Shown: positions 25,031 through 32,903 of the stretch, piece by piece
Position numbering within the stretch: the stretch's first letter is position 1
Layout: each line of letters begins with the position of its first letter
NCBI RefSeq assembly: GCF_003268775.1
Contig: NZ_QLSU01000038.1
Coordinates: 1-64,000 of the forward strand
Length of the DNA: 64,000 nucleotides
Source of the DNA: Paraburkholderia unamae
Lineage (GTDB): Bacteria > Pseudomonadota > Gammaproteobacteria > Burkholderiales > Burkholderiaceae
Direction of reading: 5' to 3'
Program-made: the position numbers and the translations under genes
The notes under the pieces: model-generated
What the model was told of the DNA's origin: nothing
The model's input: only the letters and a program-made list of their open reading frames with translations
Database searches by the model: none

Positions 25031-26044
25031 ATGGATGACATGCTGACCGAATCGGCGGAAAACGTGCTCGCGCAATGCTGCACGCCGCAATTCGTGCGCA
25101 CCGTGGAGGCGGCGCGCGAACGCGGCGCGGGCCGCGACCTGTGGGATCAGCTCGACGCACTCGGCTTTCTCGACGCGCTCGTGCCCGAAGACAAGGGTGG
25201 CTCGGGTTTGCGCCTCGCCGCCACGACGGGCGCGCTGTTCGCATTCGGCGCGCATGCGCTGCCGCTGCCGGCCGCGCACACCATGATCGCGCGCGATCTG
25301 CTCGCGCGCGCGGGCGTCGAAGCGCCGCGCGGGCCCATCGCGCTTGCGCTCGCCCATGCCTCGCGGCATGGCGCGGCATTCGTGCCATACGGCCTCGTTG
25401 CCGACGCCATCATCGTCGAAACCGCCGATGGCGTGAGCCTCGTTTCGCTCGCCGCTGCCGAAGTCCAGGCCCACGGCGACAGCCTCGACGCCACGCTCAC
25501 GTGGCCCGCGCACGCGGCGCGCGCGCTGCCGTCAACGGTGCGCGGCGTGGCGGAGCTGGGTGCGCTCGCCACGGCGGCGACCATGGCGGGCGCCATGCAG
25601 CGCGTGTTCGACATGACGCTCGGCTACGTGAACGAGCGCCAGCAGTTCGGCCGCTCGCTCGGTAAATTCCAGGCGGTGCAACAGCAGTTGAGCGTGATGG
25701 CCGAGCATGTGGCCGCCACGCGCGTGGCCGCGCAACTGGGCTGCGCGGGGCATGGCACCTCGGAGCAGCGCCTTGCGGCCGCGATCGCGAAGGCGCGCGC
25801 CAGCCGCGCGGCGCCGCTCGTGGCCAACGGCGCGCACGCGCTCACGGGCGCGATGGGCATCACCGCCGAGTTCGATCTCCAGCTCCATACGCGCCGGTTG
25901 CATGCGCAACGTTTGCAGTATGGATCGGAGTCCTATTGGGATGAGGTGGTCGGCGCGCACGCCATCGACCGCTGGAGCAGCGTCGCCGCAGGCGTCGTCG
26001 GCATCTTCGACGCGCTCGACGAAGCGGTTGCGACCGCTTCGTGA
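25031..26044 (+). CDS. Acyl-CoA dehydrogenase-like partner subunit (degenerate)
   Basis: This is a 337-residue acyl-CoA dehydrogenase homologue, about 50 residues shorter than normal. The N-terminal helical domain (GFLDALVPEDKGGSGLRLA) and C-terminal helices (YVNERQQFGRSLGKFQAVQ) are clear. The middle beta-domain is reduced, with no EPxAGSD-type motif, and no catalytic glutamate is seen at either usual site. This is the pattern of the second subunit in heteromeric acyl-CoA dehydrogenases. ATG 25031 has GGAGGAG six nt upstream and is preferred over ATG 25016. It follows the first subunit by 27 bp. Confidence 0.88.
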   Translation: MDDMLTESAENVLAQCCTPQFVRTVEAARERGAGRDLWDQLDALGFLDALVPEDKGGSGLRLAATTGALFAFGAHALPLPAAHTMIARDLLARAGVEAPRGPIALALAHASRHGAAFVPYGLVADAIIVETADGVSLVSLAAAEVQAHGDSLDATLTWPAHAARALPSTVRGVAELGALATAATMAGAMQRVFDMTLGYVNERQQFGRSLGKFQAVQQQLSVMAEHVAATRVAAQLGCAGHGTSEQRLAAAIAKARASRAAPLVANGAHALTGAMGITAEFDLQLHTRRLHAQRLQYGSESYWDEVVGAHAIDRWSSVAAGVVGIFDALDEAVATAS

Positions 26045-26051
26045 CCGGCGG

Positions 26052-27311
26052 TCACGCAAGCGCGACGCGCCTCACCACGACGTCGAGTAGCACGTTCGCG
26101 CCGTCGATGAGCTGATCGTCGTCCGTATGCTCGCGCGGGTTGTGGCTGATGCCGCCACGGCTCGGCACGAAGATCATGGCGGACGGCGCGATGCGCGCGA
26201 TCATCTGGGCGTCGTGGCCCGCGCCCGAGGTCATGCGGCGATGCGAAAAGCCCAGCCGCGCCGCCGACGCCTCGATGACATCGAGCAGGGCCGCGTCGAA
26301 CACCACCGGCTCGAAACGCACGAGGCGCTCGGTCTCGATCTTCACGCCCTCGCGCTGCGCCGCCTCGACGAGAAAGTCCGCAAGACGCCGCTCGGCTTCT
26401 TGCAGGCGCGCTTCGTCGGGGTCGCGCAAATCCACCGTGAACACGGCCTTGCGAGGAATCACGTTGATCACGTTAGGCTCGATGTTCAGCATGCCGATGG
26501 TCGCGAGCGTCGTGCCGCTTTGCACCGCGAGTTCGCGCAGAAACGTCGCGACCGCGGCGGCCACCCAGCCGGCGTCGTGACGCAGATGCGTGGGCGTGGT
26601 GCCCGCATGGTTGGCGCTGCCCTGCACGGTCACGCGCTGCCACGAAATGCCTTGCAGATTCTCGACCACGCCAATTCGCACGTTCTCCGCTTCGAGTATC
26701 GGCCCCTGCTCGATATGCAGTTCGACGTACTCGTGCGGCACGATCGCCCCCGGCTCCATGTCGCCCGCGTAACCAATGCGCGCGAGTTCGTCGCCAAGAC
26801 GCGTGCCGTCGATGCCGCGCGTCGCCAGCGCCTCGTCCACGGCGAGGCCGCCCGCGTAGACGAGCGAGCCCATCATGTCGGGCTGGTAGCGCACGCCCTC
26901 TTCGTTCGTGAAAGCGCCAACGGTAATGGCGCGGCGCGGCTTGACTCCGGCCTCGCGAAAGGCGCGCACCACGGCGAGACCGGCCAGCACGCCGTAGCAA
27001 CCGTCCAGCTCACCGGCGTTGCGTACCGTGTCGATGTGCGAGCCGAGCATGAGCGGGCGGTGCGCGCGGTCGTCGGCATCCTGCGTGTCGGCGCGCAAGG
27101 TGCCGAACACATTGCCGATGCGATCGATCGTCACGTCGAGATCGAGTTCGCGCATCCAGGCGACCACGCGGTCGCGGCCGGCCTTTTCGTCGTCGCTCAG
27201 CGCAATACGCGTGCGGCCGCCCGCGTCGGGGTCCGCGCCGATCTCGCCTAGCTCGCGCAGTTGCCGCAGCAGCAACTCGCCGTTCAGTTTGAGTGTCGTC
27301 TGGGTGGTCAT
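26052..27311 (-). CDS. M20-family amidohydrolase, allantoate/N-carbamoyl-amino acid type
   Basis: This is a 419-residue zinc hydrolase of the hydantoinase/carbamoylase branch of peptidase family M20. Metal-binding residues are H92 (GSHIDTV), D103 (GELDGCYGVLAG) and the NEEG pair E137-E138. VELHIEQGPILE and the late SRGGISHNPREHT are typical of N-carbamoyl-L-amino acid hydrolases, allantoate amidohydrolases and beta-ureidopropionases. Its ATG overlaps the stop of the upstream M20 gene as ATGA, so it is translated with it. The nitrogenous substrate is unknown; the neighbours suggest removal of an N-acyl or N-carbamoyl group from an amino acid. Confidence 0.92.
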   Translation of the reverse strand: MTTQTTLKLNGELLLRQLRELGEIGADPDAGGRTRIALSDDEKAGRDRVVAWMRELDLDVTIDRIGNVFGTLRADTQDADDRAHRPLMLGSHIDTVRNAGELDGCYGVLAGLAVVRAFREAGVKPRRAITVGAFTNEEGVRYQPDMMGSLVYAGGLAVDEALATRGIDGTRLGDELARIGYAGDMEPGAIVPHEYVELHIEQGPILEAENVRIGVVENLQGISWQRVTVQGSANHAGTTPTHLRHDAGWVAAAVATFLRELAVQSGTTLATIGMLNIEPNVINVIPRKAVFTVDLRDPDEARLQEAERRLADFLVEAAQREGVKIETERLVRFEPVVFDAALLDVIEASAARLGFSHRRMTSGAGHDAQMIARIAPSAMIFVPSRGGISHNPREHTDDDQLIDGANVLLDVVVRRVALA

Positions 27312-28489
27312 GGGCGCTCCGCCGTTGCGAGGCGCGGCAATTCCAGCCGCGCGATTTCAGCGAAGTAACGCGCGCCGGTCATCAGGATGTCGTCGTTGAA
27401 GTCATAGCTCGCGTTATGCAGCGCGATGCCGCCGCGCTCCGGCGTTTCGCCGTTGCCGATAAAGACGAAGTTGCCCGGCACCACCTGCAAGAACGCGCCG
27501 AAGTCCTCGGAGATCATCATCGGCACGACGTTGGCGTCGACATTCGCCTCGCCCGCCACGTTGCGCGCCGCCTGAACCGCAACGCCGACGAACGCCTCCG
27601 AATTGACCGTGGGCGCGAACTCGTGCGTGTATTCGAATTGGCATTCGGCGCCGTGCGTGCGGCAAATGCCCTCGCTCACCTCGCGCATGCGGGTTTCGAG
27701 CAGCGCCTGCACGTCCTTCGAATAGCTGCGCGTGTCGCCCTTGATGACGACGTTCGACGGCGTAGCGTTGCGAATGCCGTCCGTGATGAACTCCGTGCAC
27801 GAGATCACGGCTTGCAGGCTCGGGTCGAGATTGCGCGAGACGATGGTTTGCAGCGCGAGCACGATTTGCGAGCCGATCACGATCGGGTCGACGCCCATAT
27901 GCGGGCGCGCGGCGTGGGCGCCTCGCCCCTTGATATGGATGACGAAATTATCTTCGCTGGCCATGATGCCGCCCGCGCGCGTGGCGAACGAGCCGGCCGG
28001 CATCCCCGGCATGTTGTGCGCGCCGAAAATCGCGTCCACGGGAAAGCGTTCGAACAAGCCGTCGGCCATCATCGCTTTCGCGCCGCGGCCATGTTCCTCG
28101 GCTGGCTGGAAAATAAACCGCACCGTGCCGTTGAAGTCGCGCCGCTCGGCCAGCAGGCGCGCGGCGCCCAGGATCATCGACATATGGCCGTCGTGGCCGC
28201 ACGCATGCATCTTCCCCGCGATCAGCGAAGCGTGGGCGCGGCCCGGCGCATGCTCCGCGATATTCAAGGCGTCCATGTCGGCGCGCAGGCCGATGGCGCG
28301 CTTGCCGCCGCCCACCTTGAGGCTCGCCACGAGCCCGGTGCCGCCTATGCCGCGATGCACCTCCAGCCCGAGGGTTTCGAGTATCTTCGCCACGTAGTCG
28401 GACGTATTGACCTCCTCGAAGCCGGTTTCGGGGCGCTGGTGGAGATACTGGCGCCAGCTTTTGAGCTGGCCTTGCAGTGTGCTTTCCAT
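27308..28489 (-). CDS. M20D-family amidohydrolase (hippurate/N-acyl-amino acid hydrolase type)
   Basis: This is a 393-residue metal-dependent aminoacylase. HQRPETGFEE (17-26), RADMDALNI (69-77), the metal-binding HACGHDGH (95-102) with Cys97, and FQPAEEHGRGAKAM (127-140) define the M20D/HipO group that cleaves N-acyl amino acids or indole-acetyl conjugates. ATG 28487-28489 has AAGGAC seven nt upstream; the longer upstream frame starts inside the previous gene. It lies 41 bp after dpaL and overlaps the next M20 gene by four bases. Exact acyl amino acid substrate unknown. Confidence 0.92.
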   Translation of the reverse strand: MESTLQGQLKSWRQYLHQRPETGFEEVNTSDYVAKILETLGLEVHRGIGGTGLVASLKVGGGKRAIGLRADMDALNIAEHAPGRAHASLIAGKMHACGHDGHMSMILGAARLLAERRDFNGTVRFIFQPAEEHGRGAKAMMADGLFERFPVDAIFGAHNMPGMPAGSFATRAGGIMASEDNFVIHIKGRGAHAARPHMGVDPIVIGSQIVLALQTIVSRNLDPSLQAVISCTEFITDGIRNATPSNVVIKGDTRSYSKDVQALLETRMREVSEGICRTHGAECQFEYTHEFAPTVNSEAFVGVAVQAARNVAGEANVDANVVPMMISEDFGAFLQVVPGNFVFIGNGETPERGGIALHNASYDFNDDILMTGARYFAEIARLELPRLATAERP

Positions 28490-28530
28490 GCAGTTGTCCT
28501 TTTCTGTGCTCGCCGTTCGGATCCGTTCGA

Positions 28531-29748
28531 TTACTGCGTGAGTTGTCCGAGCCACGCGTCGCGATGCGCCGCCACATCCTCCGCGGGCACGCCCACGAGC
28601 TGCGCGTACACGCCCGGCGCCGTGGCGCCTTCCGTGCTGATGAGCAGCACGCGCGCGTTGGCGTCGAGACCGACCGCGCGCGCGAGGTCGGGCTCGCCCA
28701 TCAGCCGCGCGAAGCCCGCCAGGCCCGCCGCGCCCGATTCGCCGGACACGACAGGCACGTCGTTGCCCGTGCCCGCCGCGAGACTGCGCATCGCTTCGAC
28801 GGCTTCGTTATCGTCGATCAGCAAGAAGTCGTCCACGCAGGGCTCGAGAATTTTCCACGCGAGCGGCGACGCTTCTCCGCACGCAAGGCCCGCCATGACG
28901 GAATCGACCGAACCCGTGGCCTTCGCCGCCTGACCGGCGATGGCGCTTTGATAGAGACAATCGGCCTGACGCGGTTCGACCACGATGAAGCGCGGGCGCG
29001 CCACGCCATCATGCTCCCAGAGATAACTGGCCACACCGGCCGCGAGGCCGCCCACGCCGCCCTGGAGGAAAACGTGCGTCCACGCCGCGTCGCGCGATTG
29101 CTCGATGATTTCCGCCGCAATCGTCCCATATCCTTGCATGACGTCGCGCGGAATCGCTTCATAGCCTTCGTATGACGTATCGGAGACGACGTGCCAGCCG
29201 TTCGTCTTCGCGAGTTGCGCCGCGTGCTCGACCGACTCGTCGTAGTTCCCCGCAATGCGCACGATGCGCGCGCCGTAGGCGGCGATTGCCGCCTCGCGCT
29301 CGGCGCTGACGTTCGCATGCAGCACGATCACGCAGTGGCAGCCGATGGCGCGCGCCGCTGCGGCTAGCGCCTTGCCGTGGTTGCCGTCGGTCGCGCTGAT
29401 GACCGTGAGGTTCGCGACCATTTCGGCGTAACGGCCCTCGATCAACGCCCGGGCGTCGATATCGTGCATGGGCCACAGGCGCATGACGAGGCGCATCAGC
29501 GCGATGGGCGCGCCAAGCGCCTTGAAGCTGCCCAGAGGAGAACGAAGCGATTCGTCCTTCAAGCCCACGCGGGCAACGCCCAGTTGCGCGGCCAGCCCGC
29601 CCAGTTCCCAGAGCGGGGTCGGCTCGGGGCTGATGAGATTCCAGCCGGCCAGCCATGCGCGGCTTTCGTCGCCGGACTTCATGTTGAGGATGCCGCGCAG
29701 CGTCTCGGGGTACGGACTGCGCGTGGCGCGAGGATTGGCGATCAGCAT
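28531..29748 (-). CDS. dpaL: Diaminopropionate ammonia-lyase
   Basis: This is a 405-residue fold-type II PLP enzyme. SPLGSFKALGA (70-80) holds the PLP lysine K76, and SATDGNHGKALA includes an acidic residue (D121) in the position used by DpaL. The glycine-rich GGVGGLAAGVASYL binds the cofactor phosphate. Length and motifs match diaminopropionate ammonia-lyase, which converts 2,3-diaminopropionate (and some serine-type amino acids) to pyruvate and ammonia. It is the first gene of a leftward operon with two M20 amidohydrolases and faces an Lrp/AsnC regulator across 117 bp. The set could free a diamino acid or serine derivative from an acyl or carbamoyl form and break it down. Confidence 0.88.
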   Translation of the reverse strand: MLIANPRATRSPYPETLRGILNMKSGDESRAWLAGWNLISPEPTPLWELGGLAAQLGVARVGLKDESLRSPLGSFKALGAPIALMRLVMRLWPMHDIDARALIEGRYAEMVANLTVISATDGNHGKALAAAARAIGCHCVIVLHANVSAEREAAIAAYGARIVRIAGNYDESVEHAAQLAKTNGWHVVSDTSYEGYEAIPRDVMQGYGTIAAEIIEQSRDAAWTHVFLQGGVGGLAAGVASYLWEHDGVARPRFIVVEPRQADCLYQSAIAGQAAKATGSVDSVMAGLACGEASPLAWKILEPCVDDFLLIDDNEAVEAMRSLAAGTGNDVPVVSGESGAAGLAGFARLMGEPDLARAVGLDANARVLLISTEGATAPGVYAQLVGVPAEDVAAHRDAWLGQLTQ

Positions 29749-29770
29749 GCGTAAGGGCTCCGGTGGGCTT

Positions 29771-29791
29771 GCGATATCGAAATGATATTGC
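29771..29791. promoter_or_regulatory. Inverted repeat between dpaL and the Lrp-type gene
   Basis: GCGATATC (29771-29778) and GATATTGC (29784-29791) form a near-perfect inverted repeat (one mismatch, 5-bp spacer) just upstream of dpaL. Its size and place suit an operator for the divergent Lrp/AsnC regulator. Confidence 0.45.
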
Positions 29792-29865
29792 GCAGACCCC
29801 GCGAAAAAGTCTCATAATGCGAGCGCCGCACGCAAAAAAATATCGACTTTCAGGCTCCCGTGTAA

Positions 29866-30351
29866 ATGGAAATGGCGACACATCTCGATTCCTTCGACCG
29901 CAAGCTCCTGATGGAAGTGCAGCGCGACGCCCAGACCCCGCAAAACGAACTCGGCGTGCGTGTGAACCTCTCCACCGCCGCCGTGAACCGGCGTCTGCGT
30001 CGCCTCGCCGACGAGGGTGTGATCGACCGTTACGCGGCCATCCTGTCGCCCGAAAAGGTCGATCACCCCATTACGATCGTGGCCAACGTCGAGGTGGAGA
30101 GCGAGCAGATCGATCTGCTCGACGCCATGAAGCGCACGTTCGCGCGCTGCCCGCAGGTTCAGCAGTGCTACTACGTGGCGGGCGAGTGGGATTTCGTGCT
30201 GATTCTCGCGGTGCGCAACATGGACCAGTACACCGAACTCACGCGCGAACTGTTCTTTTCGAACAATAACGTGAAGCGGTTCAAGACCCTCGTGAGCATG
30301 AGCCGCGTGAAGGTCGGACTCGAAGTCCCGCTCGATGCGGGCGACGCGTAA
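29866..30351 (+). CDS. Lrp/AsnC-family transcriptional regulator
   Basis: This is a 161-residue regulator with an N-terminal HTH (FDRKLLMEVQRDAQTPQNEL, then STAAVNRRLRRLADEGVI) and a C-terminal RAM/AsnC ligand domain (VQQCYYVAGEWDFVLILAV). Such proteins bind amino acids and form octamers. ATG 29866 is used; ATG 29872 is in frame. It is divergent from dpaL and very probably regulates that amino-acid operon through the repeat at 29771-29791. Confidence 0.92.
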   Translation: MEMATHLDSFDRKLLMEVQRDAQTPQNELGVRVNLSTAAVNRRLRRLADEGVIDRYAAILSPEKVDHPITIVANVEVESEQIDLLDAMKRTFARCPQVQQCYYVAGEWDFVLILAVRNMDQYTELTRELFFSNNNVKRFKTLVSMSRVKVGLEVPLDAGDA

Positions 30352-30392
30352 CCGGTGTGGATGCAAAAATCCATCGTTTTGCGCGCGCTTTC

Positions 30393-30407
30393 CGATAATT
30401 TTTATCG
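30393..30407. promoter_or_regulatory. 15-bp dyad upstream of the aldolase-family gene
   Basis: CGATAA-TTT-TTATCG is a perfect inverted repeat with 6-bp arms, 69 bp before the class II aldolase start. It is the only AT-rich patch in this short gap and could be an operator. The regulator is unknown; the neighbouring Lrp-type protein is one possibility. Confidence 0.4.
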
Positions 30408-30475
30408 CGCCGCTATGCGAGGATCGGGCATGACGCCTTGCCAGGCCCACGATTCGAAACAAGGAGCGACGCCCC

Positions 30476-31240
30476 ATGAGCAGCAACACGCCACATCACG
30501 CGGGAATGACGGGAGACGAAGCGCTATTCCACGATCCGGCGATCGTGCCTTTGCGCGCGGACCTCGCGCTCGCCCTGCGCGCCGCCGCGCATTTCGGGCT
30601 CGGTGAAGGGGTCTGCAACCACTTCAGCGTGGCGTTGCCCGGCGAAGCGGGGCGCTTTCTGCTGAACCCGCGCGGCCTGATGTGGAGCGAGGTGAAGGCC
30701 GACGACATCGTGATCGTCAACGCCGAGGGGCGCGTGATCGCGGGGCGTCACGAAGTCGAGCCCACGGCGATGTTCATCCATGCCGCCATCCACCGTATCG
30801 CGAACAAGCAGTGCGTGCTGCATACCCACATGCCCTACGCCACCGCGCTCACGCTCACGGAGGACTGCGGGCTCGATACGACCTTGTCGCAGAACGCCAT
30901 GCGCTATCACGGCCGCATTGCGCTGGACCGCGACTATAACGGCCTGGCGCTCGGTCCCGAGGAAGGCGAGCGCATTGCGCACGCGCTGGGCGGCAAGGAT
31001 ATCGGCTTTCTCGGCAATCACGGCGTCGTGGTGTGCGGCGAGCGCATCGATTACGCGTTCGACGACCTCTACTACCTGGAGCGCGCCTGCGCGGCGCAGG
31101 TGCTCGCGCTTTCCACGGGGCGCGCGTTGCGGCCCGTGGCCGCCGGGCTGGCGCAACAGGTGGCCAGTCAGGTTCAGGGCGAGCGGCTTCAGTCGGAATT
31201 GTTCTTCACCGCGTTGAGGAGAACGTTGATTCACCCGTGA
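30476..31240 (+). CDS. Class II aldolase/adducin-family protein
   Basis: This is a 254-residue cytoplasmic protein of the class II aldolase/adducin fold. HTHMPYATALT places two zinc ligands at H116 and H118, and GNHGVVVCG supplies a third His. Many close relatives lack a proven substrate; others are fuculose or ribulose phosphate aldolases or act on hydroxy acids. AAGGAG lies 10 nt before the ATG. It is convergent with the enoyl-CoA hydratase gene and seems to be monocistronic. Assignment of a specific sugar is not justified. Confidence 0.87.
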   Translation: MSSNTPHHAGMTGDEALFHDPAIVPLRADLALALRAAAHFGLGEGVCNHFSVALPGEAGRFLLNPRGLMWSEVKADDIVIVNAEGRVIAGRHEVEPTAMFIHAAIHRIANKQCVLHTHMPYATALTLTEDCGLDTTLSQNAMRYHGRIALDRDYNGLALGPEEGERIAHALGGKDIGFLGNHGVVVCGERIDYAFDDLYYLERACAAQVLALSTGRALRPVAAGLAQQVASQVQGERLQSELFFTALRRTLIHP

Positions 31241-31311
31241 TTCAACCGTGCAGGCGGCGCACCACGGACGGGGCCGCCGCGCCCCGTCGCAAGCGGCCCA
31301 CGCGTTCGCCG

Positions 31312-32076
31312 CTACTTCCCCTGCCACACCGCCTTGCGCTTTTCCGCAAACGCGGCCGCGCCCTCGCGCGCGTCGGCCGATGCGAACACCGGGTCCGTGA
31401 TCTCGCGCTGGCGCGTGAACATCTCGGCGCTCGTCCAGTCGCGCGACTCGCGCATCACACGCTTGCTCGCGGCCACCGCGAGCGGCCCGTTCGCGACGAT
31501 CTTTTGCGCGAGTTCGAGCGCCCCGGCCAGCGCCTCGCCCGGCGGCGTGAGGCGGTTGACGAGGCCGAACTCGTAGGCCCGTTGCGCGCCGAACATGTCG
31601 CCGGTGAGCACGAGTTCCATGGCGATGCGCTCGGGCAACTGCTGTTGCAGGCGCAACAATCCGCCGGCGGCCGCGCACAGGCCGCGCTTCACTTCGGGCA
31701 GGCCGAACTGCGCGTTGTTCGCAGCCACGACGAGATCGCTCGCCAGCGCGAGTTCGAAGCCGCCCGCCAGCGCATAGCCCTCCACCGCCGCAATCAGCGG
31801 CTTGCCCGGCGGCGCTTCCGTGATGCCCGCGAAGCCGCGGCCCGGCAGGCTCGGCCGCTCGCCCTTGAGAAAGCCCTTCAGGTCCATCCCCGCGCAAAAC
31901 GTGCCGCCCGCGCCGGTGATGATGGCGAGGCGCAGATCGTCGCGCCGCGCCAGTTCGTCGAGGGCCGCGGCAATCGCCTCGGCCACCGCTTTCGTGCAGG
32001 CGTTGCGCGCCTCGGGGCGGTTGATCGTGAGAATCTGAATACCGTCGCGGTATTCGATCAGCAACTCGTCGCTCAT
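31312..32076 (-). CDS. Enoyl-CoA hydratase/isomerase family protein
   Basis: This is a 254-residue crotonase-fold enzyme. The oxyanion-hole segments GAGGTFCAGMDLKGF and the two catalytic glutamates E108 (LAGGFELA) and E128 (FGLPEVKRG) are retained, as in true enoyl-CoA hydratases. ATG 32074-32076 has GAGG six nt upstream; the longer frame is not coding. It follows the SDR gene by 13 bp and is the last gene of the thiolase-SDR-hydratase operon. Its likely role is hydration of the enoyl-CoA made by the acyl-CoA dehydrogenase at 36856. Confidence 0.92.
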   Translation of the reverse strand: MSDELLIEYRDGIQILTINRPEARNACTKAVAEAIAAALDELARRDDLRLAIITGAGGTFCAGMDLKGFLKGERPSLPGRGFAGITEAPPGKPLIAAVEGYALAGGFELALASDLVVAANNAQFGLPEVKRGLCAAAGGLLRLQQQLPERIAMELVLTGDMFGAQRAYEFGLVNRLTPPGEALAGALELAQKIVANGPLAVAASKRVMRESRDWTSAEMFTRQREITDPVFASADAREGAAAFAEKRKAVWQGK

Positions 32077-32089
32077 CGTCGGCCTCGCT

Positions 32090-32869
32090 TTAGCGCGGTT
32101 GCATGCGAATCGCGCCGTCCAGACGGATCGTTTCGCCGTTGAGCATCGGGTTCTCCAGAATGTGCAGCGCGAGCGCGGCGAATTCGTCGGCTTCGCCCAG
32201 ACGCGGCGGAAACGGCACCATGCGGCCCAGCGAATCGCGAATCTCCTCGGGCAGACGCGCGAGCAGCGGCGTGTCGAACAGGCCCGGCGCGATCGTGCAG
32301 ACACGGATGCCCTTGCTTGCGAGATCGCGCGCGGCCACGAGCGTCATGCCGACCACGCCGGCTTTGGACGACGCATACGGCACCTGCCCGATCTGCCCTT
32401 CGTACGCGGCCACCGACGCCGTGAGCACGCACGCGCCGCGCTCGCCGCCCGCGTCGGGCTCGTTGCGCGCCATCGCCGCCGCCGCGAGTCGCAACGCGTT
32501 GAAGGTGCCGAAGAGATTCACGCGCACCACGTTTTCGTAGGCTTCGAGCGAACCCGGCGAGCCGTCTTTTTCGATCAGGCGCACCGCGCCGCCGCGCCCC
32601 GCGCAATGCACGAGCGAGCGCAGCGTGCCGCGCTTCGTGGCCGCTTCGAAGACAGCGTTCATGTCGTCGGCGCTCGTCACGTCGGCGGGCACGAAGCTCG
32701 CCTGCGCGCCCAGTTCGTCAGCCACGGCCGCGCCGCGCGAACTGGCGAGGTCGGCGATCACCACCTGCGCGCCCTTCGCGAGCAAACGCTTCGCGCTCGC
32801 GAGGCCGAGCCCCGACGCGCCGCCCGTCACCACCGCCACCGTGCCTGCAAATTTGTTCTGTTCGTTCAT
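32090..32869 (-). CDS. SDR-family 3-hydroxyacyl-CoA dehydrogenase (HSD17B10-like)
   Basis: This is a 259-residue short-chain dehydrogenase. The nucleotide loop TGGASGLG is at 15-22, and the catalytic triad is S152, Y165 and K169 (TASVAAYEGQIGQVPYASSKAG region). The closing APGLFDTPLLARLPEEIR resembles mitochondrial type 10 hydroxyacyl-CoA dehydrogenase, which handles 2-methyl-3-hydroxyacyl-CoA as well as straight chains. It lies 34 bp after the thiolase gene and 13 bp before the hydratase gene. It probably oxidises the 3-hydroxyacyl-CoA intermediate. Confidence 0.93.
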   Translation of the reverse strand: MNEQNKFAGTVAVVTGGASGLGLASAKRLLAKGAQVVIADLASSRGAAVADELGAQASFVPADVTSADDMNAVFEAATKRGTLRSLVHCAGRGGAVRLIEKDGSPGSLEAYENVVRVNLFGTFNALRLAAAAMARNEPDAGGERGACVLTASVAAYEGQIGQVPYASSKAGVVGMTLVAARDLASKGIRVCTIAPGLFDTPLLARLPEEIRDSLGRMVPFPPRLGEADEFAALALHILENPMLNGETIRLDGAIRMQPR

Positions 32870-32903
32870 GGGTCGTTTCTCCTTCGTTGTTCGGGGTTGC
32901 GCG

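Noticed and set aside
27293..28933. A 546-codon plus-strand open frame opposite the M20 and dpaL genes
   Set aside because: No recognisable protein; it is antisense to enzymes with intact catalytic motifs.
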